From Streptomyces galbus (GTDB lineage Bacteria > Actinomycetota > Actinomycetes > Streptomycetales > Streptomycetaceae), in NCBI RefSeq assembly GCF_005280195.1, contig NZ_SZPR01000019.1, positions 446,219 to 510,218 on the forward strand: a stretch of DNA of 64,000 bases. The letters are read 5' to 3'. A program made the translations under genes and the position numbers. Below the pieces are notes generated by a model that did no database searches, was not told the DNA's origin, and was given only the letters and a program-made list of their open reading frames with translations. Each line of letters starts with the position of its first letter. Positions within the stretch are counted from its first letter, which is position 1. Shown piece by piece: positions 45,019-53,384 of the stretch.

Positions 45019-45513
45019 TCAGGCGGTGACCGGACGTGCCTCGCAGCGGGCCTCGGTGTGCATCGGCATCTCCGTCAGCCCCGGGAAGTACACGTGCAGG
45101 CTGACGGCCGGCTCCAGCGCGTCGTTGACGACCTCGTGCACGTAGCCCGGCGCGAACACCCGCTGCTCGCCCTCACGCAACGCGCGCGTGCCCCGGCGGG
45201 TGTGCTCGGTCAGGGCGCCGGACAACACGGTCAGCACCCCGGACGAGCGGCCGTGGTCGTGCGGCCCGCTGCCCTGGCCGGGCACCCAGGACAGCAGCCA
45301 CACCTCGTAGCCGGGCCCGGTGCGCAGCCGGTGGTACCAGCGCGTGGTGGCGTCGTAGCGCACCAGGTGCGCCCACTGGGAGCGGTCGTCGGCGATCGAG
45401 CGGGCGAGGCCGGCGAACTCGGCGACGGTGGCCGGGTGCTCGCGGGGGGCCTGCAGCAGGTGCGGGACTTCGAGGATGTCGCCGGCGATCTGGAGGTCGC
45501 TGTCGCTGTTCAT
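45019..45513 (-). CDS. Cysteine dioxygenase type I
   Basis: A 164-residue cupin that oxidises L-cysteine to cysteine sulfinate with Fe(II). Iron-binding His residues are in GPHDHGRSSGVLTVLSG and FAPGYVHEVVN. The start ATG at 45513 fits the family, and it is divergent from whiB across a 723-nt regulatory region. Transcription regulation is unknown but the long upstream region with dyads suggests control. Confidence 0.9.
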   Translation of the reverse strand: MNSDSDLQIAGDILEVPHLLQAPREHPATVAEFAGLARSIADDRSQWAHLVRYDATTRWYHRLRTGPGYEVWLLSWVPGQGSGPHDHGRSSGVLTVLSGALTEHTRRGTRALREGEQRVFAPGYVHEVVNDALEPAVSLHVYFPGLTEMPMHTEARCEARPVTA

Positions 45514-46236
45514 GGGTGCGGTGGTTCCTCGGCGGGGTGGGGGGTCGGCTGGGTGTCGCGGTGCCGTCCGACCGGGTCGCGGGGGACGGGAGGGCCCGGG
45601 TGGGGGCGGGGAACAGACAGCCGAGTCGCGGTGGACTCAGGGAGGGTCAGCCGGAGCGCGGTCGGCTCAACAGCTGGAACAGCGACAACAGCTACGGCGA
45701 GCGCGGGCAGCACCGTCGGACCCGGCGGAGCGGGTCGAGGTGAGCGCCAAGTTCGCGAGCATGCCCACAAGGACAGCGGTTCACACCCGGAGTGTCAACT
45801 CGGCACCCGGAATGTGGGACGGGTTTCACCTCATCCGGTTCATCTGTCAGGTGAAAGGTTTGTTCACCGGGAACCGGGGACACATGCGCCACATGCCGGG
45901 CGCAAGCCCCGTGGTGATCCCGTGATCCGACTGTGATCCGGTTCGCTTCGGCGCGCGCGTCGGAACGGGATCGATCCCCAGGACGTCCTCCTCCGTACAG
46001 GCTCCACGGGAGCCGAGCCGGGGAGGAGGCCCTCGGGGGTCCCTCTCTGCGTGTCAAGGTTTATGCCGATTTGAACACTTAACGCACGGCCTTGGTTCCG
46101 CAGAGTGAATAAGGGGCCCAATAGCAGATCTCGGCTTGACTCGCCCGGAGCAGCACACTTGTAATTTCACTCGTGTCGTTCAGCCGGGATCGGTAACGGC
46201 AACGTCACGGGGACGCGAAACGGACGAGGGGCGCAC
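45514..46236. promoter_or_regulatory. Long divergent regulatory region between cysteine dioxygenase and whiB
   Basis: A 723-nt stretch without a convincing gene. A perfect inverted repeat TTTCACCT (45824-45831) / AGGTGAAA (45849-45856), followed by TTCACC, resembles BldD-type half-sites. BldD is a known regulator of S. coelicolor whiB, but assigning this site to it is inference. Base composition falls from about 45,950, with AT-rich patches (e.g. TTTGAACACTTAACG), as in multi-promoter developmental genes. Confidence 0.5.
46136..46165 (+). promoter_or_regulatory. Probable whiB promoter
   Basis: TTGACT (46136-46141) and TGTAAT (46160-46165) with an 18-bp spacer, about 70 nt before the whiB ATG. 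Confidence 0.6.
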
Positions 46237-46500
46237 ATGACCGAGCTGGTGCAGCAACTGCTGGTCGACGACGCGGACGAGGAACTCGGCTGGCAGGAGC
46301 GCGCACTGTGCGCCCAGACCGACCCCGAGTCCTTCTTTCCGGAGAAGGGCGGCTCCACCCGTGAGGCGAAGAAGGTCTGCCTCGCCTGCGAAGTCCGCTC
46401 CGAATGCCTCGAGTACGCCCTCGCCAACGACGAACGCTTCGGCATCTGGGGCGGTCTGTCCGAAAGGGAGCGGCGCCGCCTGAAGAAGGCGGCGGTCTGA
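46237..46500 (+). CDS. whiB: WhiB developmental iron-sulfur regulator
   Basis: An 87-residue WhiB-like protein (Wbl family). Four cysteines (C25, C48, C51, C57) bind a [4Fe-4S] cluster; the GIWGG turn (about 69-73) and the basic C-terminus RERRRLKKAAV complete the fold. The sequence MTELVQQLLVDDADEELGW matches my memory of the S. coelicolor sporulation-septation regulator WhiB, which works with WhiA. The ATG at 46237 has GAGGGG upstream. Confidence 0.97.
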   Translation: MTELVQQLLVDDADEELGWQERALCAQTDPESFFPEKGGSTREAKKVCLACEVRSECLEYALANDERFGIWGGLSERERRRLKKAAV

Positions 46501-46712
46501 CCCGCGGGTCACCCCGCGCGCGTACCGCGCACATCGAGGGCACTGCCCGCGTCCGCACACCGGTGCGAACGGCCCGTGGCCCGTGGGTTGTCCACAGGCG
46601 GCGGGCCGTCGTCATGCCCAGCCGATAGTGTGGGCGCTCGTCCGAGACGCCCCGCCGTGCGCACACGGCACAGGCGTCCACCGCAGTCCATCGAACCGGG
46701 GCCCGTACCTCG

Positions 46713-49700
46713 ATGTCCGCGTACAGCCACTCGACGGCGCATCACGGCGCCGCTGCCACGGCGGGATCCGACCCGACCCGCCTGCCGGGAACCGACCCGA
46801 CCCGTCCCCCCGAGTTCCCGCGTCACGTGGTGACCGCGGTCCTCGTCTCCCACGACGGGGCCCGCTGGCTGCCCGACGCGCTCGCCGGCCTGCTCGGCCA
46901 GGAGCGGTCCGTGCAGTCCGTCGTGGCCGCCGACACCGGCAGCGCCGACGACTCCGCGCACCTGGTGACCGAGGCCCTCGGCGCCGACCGGGTGCTCCAC
47001 CTCGCCCGCCGCACCGGCTTCGGCCAGGCCGTCGAGGAGGCCACCCGCACGGCCCCGGTCCTCACCCCCGACGACCTGCCGTACCTCAAGCGCCCCAGCG
47101 GCTGGGACCCCGTCACGCGCACGTGGCGCGACGACGCCTATGACCTGCCCGAACTTCCCTACGGCGAACCGATCCAGTGGCTGTGGCTGCTGCACGACGA
47201 CTGCGCGCCCGAGCCCGACGCCCTCGCCGAGCTGCTGCGGGTCGTGGAGACCGAACTCGAACTGGGCCGCGACGACGTCGCCGTGGTCGGCCCCAAGCTG
47301 CGCGGCTGGTACGACCGCCGCCAGTTGCTGGAGGTCGGCGTCACCATCGCCCCCTCCGGCCGCCGCTGGACCGGCCTGGACCGCCGCGAGCAGGACCAGG
47401 GCCAGCACGACCACGTGCGCTCCGTGCTGTCGGTGTCCACCGCGGGCATGCTGATCCGCCGCGACGTCTTCGAACAGCTCGGCGGCTTCGACCGGCGGCT
47501 GCCCCTGATGCGCGACGACGTCGACCTGTGCTGGCGCGCGCACGCCGCCGGCCACCGCGTCCTCGTCGCCCCCGAGGCGGTCGTCCGGCACGCCGAGGCC
47601 GCCTCCCGCGAGCGCCGCACCGTCGACTGCGCGGGCCGCACCGCCGCCTCCCCGCACAAGGTCGACAAGGCGGGCGCCGTCTACACCCTCCTCGTCAACA
47701 GCCGTACGGCGACGCTGCCGTGGGTCCTCGTGCGCGTGGTCGTCGGCACGCTCCTGCGCACCCTCGCCTACCTCGTCGGCAAGGTCCCCGGCCAGGCCCT
47801 CGACGAGATCCGCGGCCTGCTGGGCACGCTGCTGCGGCCCGAGCGCATCCTCGCCGGCCGCCAGAGGCGCGGCCGCCCGGCCGTCGACAAGGACGAGCTG
47901 CGGCCGCTGTTCCCGCCGCCCGGCGCGACCGTGCGGGCCACCGTCGAACAGGCCGCGGGCGACCTCTTCGGCTCCTCCGACGCCGAGGCGCCCGCGGCCG
48001 GCCGGCACGGCGGCGGCCTGGAGTCCGGACCCGGCGGCGACGACGCCGACTTCCTCGAGGTCGAGCAGTTCGCCCGCCTCAAGCGCATCGCCCGCAAGCC
48101 CGGTCCGGTGCTCTTCCTGCTCCTGCTGGCGGTCTCCCTGGTCGCCTGCCGCAGCCTCCTCGGCGGCGGCGCGCTCGCCGGCGGCGCCCTGCTGCCCGCC
48201 CCGGCCGACGCCTCCGAACTGTGGTCGCGCTACGCGGACGCCTGGCACCCGGTCGGCGCCGGCGGCACCCCGTCCGCGCCGCCCTACCTCGCGGTCATCG
48301 CCACCCTGGCCACCCTGCTGTTCGGCTCGACCGGCCTCGCCCTGACGGTCCTGCTGGTCTGCTCGGTGCCGCTGGCCGGGTTCACCGCGTACTTCGCCTC
48401 CCGCCCCCTCGTCGAGTCCCGGCTGCTGCGCGCCTGGGCGGCCGTCGTCTACGCGTTCCTGCCCGCCGCCACCGGCGCGCTCGCCGGCGGCCGCGTCGGC
48501 ACCGCCGTCCTCGCGGTGCTGCTGCCGCTCCTCGCCCGCGCGGGCGTCGCCGCGAGCGGCCTCGCCCACCGCCCGGGCACGCGCGGCAGTTGGCGCGCCA
48601 CCTGGGCCTACGCGCTGCTGCTGACCGTCACCACCGCGTTCACGCCGATCGTGTGGCCGATCGCGCTGGTCCTCGCCCTCGCCGTGCTGGCCCTGCGCCG
48701 CGCCGACCTGCCCGCGTACGGGCTGCGCTTCCTCGCCCAGCTCGGCACCCCCCTGCTGGTCCTGGCGCCCTGGTCGCTGTCCCTGCTGCCGTTCGGCTTC
48801 TTCACCCAGGCCGGCCTCGACTACGGCGCCTCCTCGGCCTCCGCGCTCGACCTGCTCGGCGCCAGCCCCGGCGGCCCCGGCACGGTGCACGGGCTGATGC
48901 TGATCGGCATCGTCCTCGCCGCGCTGGCCGCCCTGCTGCGCGCCGAGCGCCACCGCAGCGTCCTCACCGCCTGGGCGGTGGCCCTGGTCGGCCTGGTCTT
49001 CGCGGTCCTGTCCAACGCCTCCACCTGGGCCGGCCCCGCCACCCTCGTCTACGGCATCGCCCTGCTCGTCGCCGCCGCGCTCGGCGCCGACGGAGCACGC
49101 GCGCGGGTCGCCGAGCAGAGCTTCGGCTGGCGCCAGCCGGTCGCCGCGCTGATCGCCTTCGCCTCGGCCGCGGGCCCGCTGCTCGTCGCCGCCGGCTGGA
49201 TGATCGGCGGCGCCGACGGGCCGCTGGAGCGCCGCAACCCCGTGCAGGTGCCCGCGTTCGTCGCCGAGGAGGCGGGCACCCGCGACCAGGCCCGCACCCT
49301 CGTCCTCGACAGCGACTCCGCCGCCCACGTCGACTACATGCTGGTGCGCGGCTCCGGCGCCCGCCTCGGCGACGCCGAACTGGCCGCCGCCGACGGGGAG
49401 AACGCCCGGCTCGACAAGGTCGTCGCCAGCCTGGTCGCGGGCTCCGGCGCCGACCAGGCCGACGAACTCGGCAAGTTCGCCGTGGCGTACGTCCTCGTCC
49501 ACAAGGGCGCCCCGCGCGAGGTCACGCGCGTGCTGGACGCCACCCCGGGCCTGAAGCGGCTCAGCCAGAAGGACGGCAGCGCGCTGTGGGCGGTGGACCG
49601 CGAGGTCTCCCGCGCGGCGATCGTCACCCCCTCCGGCTCCGGCACCCCGGTCCCGGTCGCCGCCGGCCCCGTCGAGCTGCACACCACGGTCCCCGCGGGC

Positions 49701-50432
49701 GCCGACGGCCGGATCCTGCGCCTGGCCGACTCCGCCGCCGACGGCTGGACGGCCACCCTCGACGGCAAGCCGCTGGAGCGCACCACCGTCGACGGCTGGG
49801 CCCAGGGCTTCGCACTGCCCTCCTCCGGCGGCAAGCTGGACGTCACCTACGACGACCCGTTCACCCACACCCTGTGGCTGTGGGCGCAGGGCCTCCTCGC
49901 CCTCGTCCTCGTGGTGCTCGCCCTGCCGGGCCGCCGCCGCGACGTCGACGACGACCTCCCCGAGGAGGAGCCGGTCCCGGCCCAGGCCGTCGCCGGCGAG
50001 GGCCGCCGCGCCCGCCGCCTGCGCGACCGCGCCGAGGCCGCCGAAGCCGCCGGGACGGGCGCCCAGGACGACGGCGCCGCGTCCCCCGAGGCGCCGCAGC
50101 CTCCGGCCGCCGTGCCGCAGCAGCGGCCGTACGACGAGTGGGACCCGGCGACGTACGCCGGCGCCGGCCACGGCGGTCACCCGGACGGCGCCTACCAGGG
50201 CGCCCCGCAATACCCGGCGGGCGGCTACGACCAGCAGACGTACGACCCCTACCAGGCCGGCCCCTACGACCCGTACGGCTACGACGGCCAGGCACAGCAG
50301 GCGCCGTACGACCCGACGACGTACCCGCAGCAGTCCTACGACCCGGCGTACGGCCAGGGCTACGACCCCGCGTACGACCCGGCACGGCAGCACCCCCACG
50401 GCAGTGAGCGCCCCGACGGGAGCCAGCAGTGA
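46713..50432 (+). CDS. Giant GT2-type glycosyltransferase with polytopic membrane region
   Basis: A 1239-residue protein. The N-terminal GT-A domain (~40-320) has TAVLVSHDGARWLPDALAGLL, WLLHDDCAPEPDALAELL (DDxC metal-binding type), GMLIRRDVFEQLGGFDRRLPLMRDDVDLCWRAHAAGHRV. Around eight or more transmembrane helices span ~465-830, then an extracytoplasmic region (~830-1050), a last TM (~1050-1070) and a ~165-residue tail rich in Tyr, Asp, Pro and Gln (repeated YDP-type motifs). It overlaps the next gene by 4 nt (GTGA). Probably a lipid-linked-sugar glycosyltransferase for an envelope polymer, coupled to DUF5719. No close biochemical precedent known to me. Confidence 0.85.
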   Translation: MSAYSHSTAHHGAAATAGSDPTRLPGTDPTRPPEFPRHVVTAVLVSHDGARWLPDALAGLLGQERSVQSVVAADTGSADDSAHLVTEALGADRVLHLARRTGFGQAVEEATRTAPVLTPDDLPYLKRPSGWDPVTRTWRDDAYDLPELPYGEPIQWLWLLHDDCAPEPDALAELLRVVETELELGRDDVAVVGPKLRGWYDRRQLLEVGVTIAPSGRRWTGLDRREQDQGQHDHVRSVLSVSTAGMLIRRDVFEQLGGFDRRLPLMRDDVDLCWRAHAAGHRVLVAPEAVVRHAEAASRERRTVDCAGRTAASPHKVDKAGAVYTLLVNSRTATLPWVLVRVVVGTLLRTLAYLVGKVPGQALDEIRGLLGTLLRPERILAGRQRRGRPAVDKDELRPLFPPPGATVRATVEQAAGDLFGSSDAEAPAAGRHGGGLESGPGGDDADFLEVEQFARLKRIARKPGPVLFLLLLAVSLVACRSLLGGGALAGGALLPAPADASELWSRYADAWHPVGAGGTPSAPPYLAVIATLATLLFGSTGLALTVLLVCSVPLAGFTAYFASRPLVESRLLRAWAAVVYAFLPAATGALAGGRVGTAVLAVLLPLLARAGVAASGLAHRPGTRGSWRATWAYALLLTVTTAFTPIVWPIALVLALAVLALRRADLPAYGLRFLAQLGTPLLVLAPWSLSLLPFGFFTQAGLDYGASSASALDLLGASPGGPGTVHGLMLIGIVLAALAALLRAERHRSVLTAWAVALVGLVFAVLSNASTWAGPATLVYGIALLVAAALGADGARARVAEQSFGWRQPVAALIAFASAAGPLLVAAGWMIGGADGPLERRNPVQVPAFVAEEAGTRDQARTLVLDSDSAAHVDYMLVRGSGARLGDAELAAADGENARLDKVVASLVAGSGADQADELGKFAVAYVLVHKGAPREVTRVLDATPGLKRLSQKDGSALWAVDREVSRAAIVTPSGSGTPVPVAAGPVELHTTVPAGADGRILRLADSAADGWTATLDGKPLERTTVDGWAQGFALPSSGGKLDVTYDDPFTHTLWLWAQGLLALVLVVLALPGRRRDVDDDLPEEEPVPAQAVAGEGRRARRLRDRAEAAEAAGTGAQDDGAASPEAPQPPAAVPQQRPYDEWDPATYAGAGHGGHPDGAYQGAPQYPAGGYDQQTYDPYQAGPYDPYGYDGQAQQAPYDPTTYPQQSYDPAYGQGYDPAYDPARQHPHGSERPDGSQQ

Positions 50433-51991
50433 ACCGCACGACCCTGTCCCTGATCGCCGGCGTGGCCGCGCTCGCCGCCGTCACCGGCTTCGCCACGCTC
50501 GACGCGCCCGACACCTCCGGCGCGGACACCGCCAGGGCGGCCGCCCAACTGCCCGTGGAGCGCACCGGCCTGGTCTGTCCGGCGCCCAGCACCTCCGACC
50601 TCGCGGAGACCGCGTACACGTCGTTCACGCCCGTGACCAAGGGCGCCGCCGCCAAGGGCAGCGCCCAACTGACGGCCGCCACCGAGGAGTCCGCGGACGC
50701 AGCGGGCACAACGGACGGCAAAGCTGACGGCAAGACCGACAGCAAGACCGACGGCAAGAGCGGCGGGAAGAGCAAGGCGAAGGGCGGGAAGTCGGCGGCG
50801 AAGCCCGTCCTCGCCCCGAAGGCGCCCGGCACCCCGGCCACCGGCAGCACCAGCGGCGGCACCACGCCCGCGTACCTGGGCACGGCCGAGGGCTCGTACG
50901 CCTCCGGCTGGACGGTCCAGGAGACCACCGAGGTCGCCGCCGGCACCGGACGCGGCCTGCTCGGCGTCAACTGCACCGCGCCCGACACCGAGTTCTGGTT
51001 CCCGGGCGCCAGCACGGCCGCCGACCGCACGGACTACGTGCACCTGACCAACCCCGACGACTCGGCCGCCGTCGTCGACATCGAGCTCTACGGCCCCGAC
51101 GGCTCCCTGCAGACCACCGTCGGCGAGGGCATCACGGTCCCGCCGCACGCGAGCGACCCGATCCTGCTGTCCACGCTGACCGCCGAGAAGCAGGACGCGG
51201 TGACCGTCCACGTCAACGTCCGCAGCGGGCGGGTGGGGGCCGCCGTCCAGGCCCTGGACGACAAGCTGGGCGGCGACTGGCTGGCCCCGGCCGGCGACCC
51301 GGCGGGCACCCTGGTGATCCCGGGCATCCCCAAGGACGCCGCGTCCGTACGGCTGGTCGCCTTCGCGCCGGGCGACGCCGACGCCGACCTGAAGGTCCGG
51401 CTCGCCGCCTCCTCGGGGCTGATCACCCCGGCCGGCCACGAGACGCTGCACGTCAAGGGCGGCATGTCGGCCTCGGTCGACCTGGGCGACGTCACGCGCG
51501 GCGAGGCCGGCTCCCTGGTGCTGACGCCGACGGACGGTGCGGTGCCGGTCGTCGCCGCCGTCCGGGTCGTGCGCGGCAAGGGCGAGGACCAGGAGTCGGC
51601 GTTCATCCCGGCCACGGCCGCCGTCGGCACGCGCGCGTCGGTCGCCGACAACCGGGCCAAGGCCGCCACGCTGTCGCTGACGGCGCCCACGGGCACCGCC
51701 CAGGTCAAGGTCACGTCGTCGGCGGGCAGCGAGGGCGGCGCGACCGCGTCCCAGACGTACACGGTCAAGGCCGGCACGACCCAGGACGTGGTGCCGCCCG
51801 CGCCGCAGGGGCTGAAAGGCACGTACGCGATCACGGTGGAGCACGTGTCCGGGGCACCGGTGTACGCGGCGCGGACGCTGCTGTCCACCGACAAGGACAC
51901 CCCCGGCTTCACGATCCAGACGCTCCCCTACGACCGGGGGACGGTGTCGGTGCCGAAGGCGGACGAGAACCTCGACGTGCTGCAGCGGTAA
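50429..51991 (+). CDS. DUF5719-family secreted/anchored protein
   Basis: A 520-residue protein with an N-terminal signal or anchor helix (TLSLIAGVAALAAVTGFATL), a low-complexity Lys/Asp/Thr linker (~90-135, e.g. GKADGKTDSKTDGK) and a C-terminal all-beta region (DTEFWFPGASTAADRTDYVHLTNPDDSAAVVDIELYG, LVIPGIPKDAASVRLVAFAP). The pattern is that of the DUF5719 family. The start overlaps the glycosyltransferase stop, so they act together, perhaps as an enzyme and its extracytoplasmic partner. Confidence 0.85.
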   Translation: MNRTTLSLIAGVAALAAVTGFATLDAPDTSGADTARAAAQLPVERTGLVCPAPSTSDLAETAYTSFTPVTKGAAAKGSAQLTAATEESADAAGTTDGKADGKTDSKTDGKSGGKSKAKGGKSAAKPVLAPKAPGTPATGSTSGGTTPAYLGTAEGSYASGWTVQETTEVAAGTGRGLLGVNCTAPDTEFWFPGASTAADRTDYVHLTNPDDSAAVVDIELYGPDGSLQTTVGEGITVPPHASDPILLSTLTAEKQDAVTVHVNVRSGRVGAAVQALDDKLGGDWLAPAGDPAGTLVIPGIPKDAASVRLVAFAPGDADADLKVRLAASSGLITPAGHETLHVKGGMSASVDLGDVTRGEAGSLVLTPTDGAVPVVAAVRVVRGKGEDQESAFIPATAAVGTRASVADNRAKAATLSLTAPTGTAQVKVTSSAGSEGGATASQTYTVKAGTTQDVVPPAPQGLKGTYAITVEHVSGAPVYAARTLLSTDKDTPGFTIQTLPYDRGTVSVPKADENLDVLQR

Positions 51992-52036
51992 GGCGCGTAC
52001 GGCGGGCCGGCGGAAGGGCCGCGGACGTCGGCCCGG

Positions 52037-52486
52037 TCAGTCCTCGCCGTACCGCGGATCGACCGTCTCCGGTGTCAGCCCCAGCAGTTCGGCGACCTGC
52101 TCCACGACGACCTCGTGCACCAGCGCGGCCCGTTCGTCCCGTCCCTTGGTGCGGATCTCGACGGGCCGCCGGTACACGACCACCCGGGCCCGGCGCCCGT
52201 CGCGGGCCGTGATCGTCCCGCCGAGCGGCACGGCCTCGTCGTTCCACGGGACGCCCGCCCCGTCCAGCCGGGGCACCTCGAGCACCATGAAGTCGATCTC
52301 GGCGAGCTGCGGCCACCGCCGCTCCAGCCGCTCCACCGAGTCCTGCACCAGGTCCGCGAACGCGTCGGCACGGCTGGCCGCCAGCGGCACCTGCGGCGGC
52401 GCGATCGGCCCGCGCATGCCCCGTCCGTGGCGATCACGTCGGCGGGGCCCGGGGCCTGCGGCACGGGGCGGTACGGGGTTGTCCAT
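52037..52486 (-). CDS. Metallopeptidase-like (zincin) protein with altered zinc motif
   Basis: A 149-residue protein of the actinobacterial zincin/metallopeptidase family seen beside DUF3499 genes (comparable to M. tuberculosis Rv3259). The expected HExxH is replaced by HEVVVEQVAELLGL, so the second histidine is absent. The rest is intact (FMVLEVPRLDGAG, GRRARVVVYRRPVEI). The ATG at 52486 fits. It is divergent from DUF3499 and likely noncatalytic or using a non-standard metal set. Confidence 0.7.
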   Translation of the reverse strand: MDNPVPPRAAGPGPRRRDRHGRGMRGPIAPPQVPLAASRADAFADLVQDSVERLERRWPQLAEIDFMVLEVPRLDGAGVPWNDEAVPLGGTITARDGRRARVVVYRRPVEIRTKGRDERAALVHEVVVEQVAELLGLTPETVDPRYGED

Positions 52487-52829
52487 CACTACCGAAGCGT
52501 AGCCGTCGCCGCCTGCCGGCGCCCGACCCCGACGCGGAGGACCGGACACCGTCCGATCCCGCCCACGGTGTGTCGCCCGATGACCATTCCAGCCAAGGTT
52601 GGGCTCGATTCCGTATCTCTGCGGGACCGTGGAACTCGTGGCAATTGATGGCCTTTGCACCGATCGGTGCCCGGCCGGATCGTTCCCCTCCGCCGTCAGG
52701 GCTGGTGTTCACCCAGGTCAGAGAGGTATGACAGGAGTGATCTGTGGGGCGTTTCACAACACGACACGGTGGAGTGACCTGGTGGAGAGTCGTCGCGGCC
52801 CGCTCAAGAGTGCGGTACCGTCCAACGTC
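52487..52829. promoter_or_regulatory. Divergent intergenic region
   Basis: A 343-nt region between the zincin-like and DUF3499 genes. No separate gene is credible, though the DUF3499 frame stays open up to an ATG near 52728. It contains AGTGA (52736-52740) and TCACA (52754-52758), a possible BldD-type pair, and an AT-richer stretch around 52590-52680 suggesting promoters. Confidence 0.4.
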
Positions 52830-53198
52830 GTGAGCCCTGTACGTCGCTGTTCGCGCACCGCTTGCGGCCGACCCGCCGTCGCGACGCTGACGTACGTCTA
52901 CGCCGACTCGACCGCGGTCCTCGGCCCGCTCGCCACCTACGCCGAACCCCACTGCTACGACCTGTGCGCCGAGCACTCCGAGCGCCTGACCGCCCCGCGC
53001 GGCTGGGAGGTCGTCCGCCTGCTCGACGGTTCGGCCCCCGCCCGGCCCAGCGGCGACGACCTGGAAGCGCTCGCCAACGCGGTGCGCGAGGCGGCCCGCC
53101 CCCAGGAGCGGGCGGCCGGCGGCGGTTCCCGCGGGGCCGACCCGATGGAGGTCGCCCGCCGCGGCCACCTGCGGGTGCTGCGCTCACCGGACAACTGA
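52830..53198 (+). CDS. DUF3499-family zinc-ribbon protein
   Basis: A 122-residue protein with RCSRTACGRPAVATLTYVYADSTAVLGPLA and HCYDLCAEHSERLTAPRGWEVV: two Cys-containing motifs and His likely bind zinc. Actinobacteria-specific DUF3499. The GTG at 52830 starts the conserved part; the frame continues upstream to an ATG near 52728, so a longer form is possible. No Shine-Dalgarno is visible and a weak -10 (TACCGT) precedes, so a leaderless mRNA is plausible. It precedes manB, as in mycobacteria. Confidence 0.85.
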   Translation: MSPVRRCSRTACGRPAVATLTYVYADSTAVLGPLATYAEPHCYDLCAEHSERLTAPRGWEVVRLLDGSAPARPSGDDLEALANAVREAARPQERAAGGGSRGADPMEVARRGHLRVLRSPDN

Positions 53199-53384
53199 CC
53201 CGGCCAACCGGGTTCCGCCGCACGCCAGTCGGGCTCCCTGCGCCGTTCCTGCGACTCGGCCGGTCCGTGCCGCGTCCCTCTCCGGGGTGATGGCGCCGCC
53301 CTCCAGGGTGCATCTCCGCCGCGCCCGTTGACGTCCCCGTGCCTGTAGTTTGTGGCGACCGAGTGGACTCGAGGAAGGGTGACC

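Noticed and set aside
45514..46057. Small ORFs in the whiB/cysteine dioxygenase gap
   Set aside because: None has a ribosome site, known motif or sensible composition; the interval reads as regulatory DNA.
46509..50399. 1296-codon minus-strand frame
   Set aside because: It is antisense to the giant glycosyltransferase and has only low-complexity Gly/Ala/Arg sequence.
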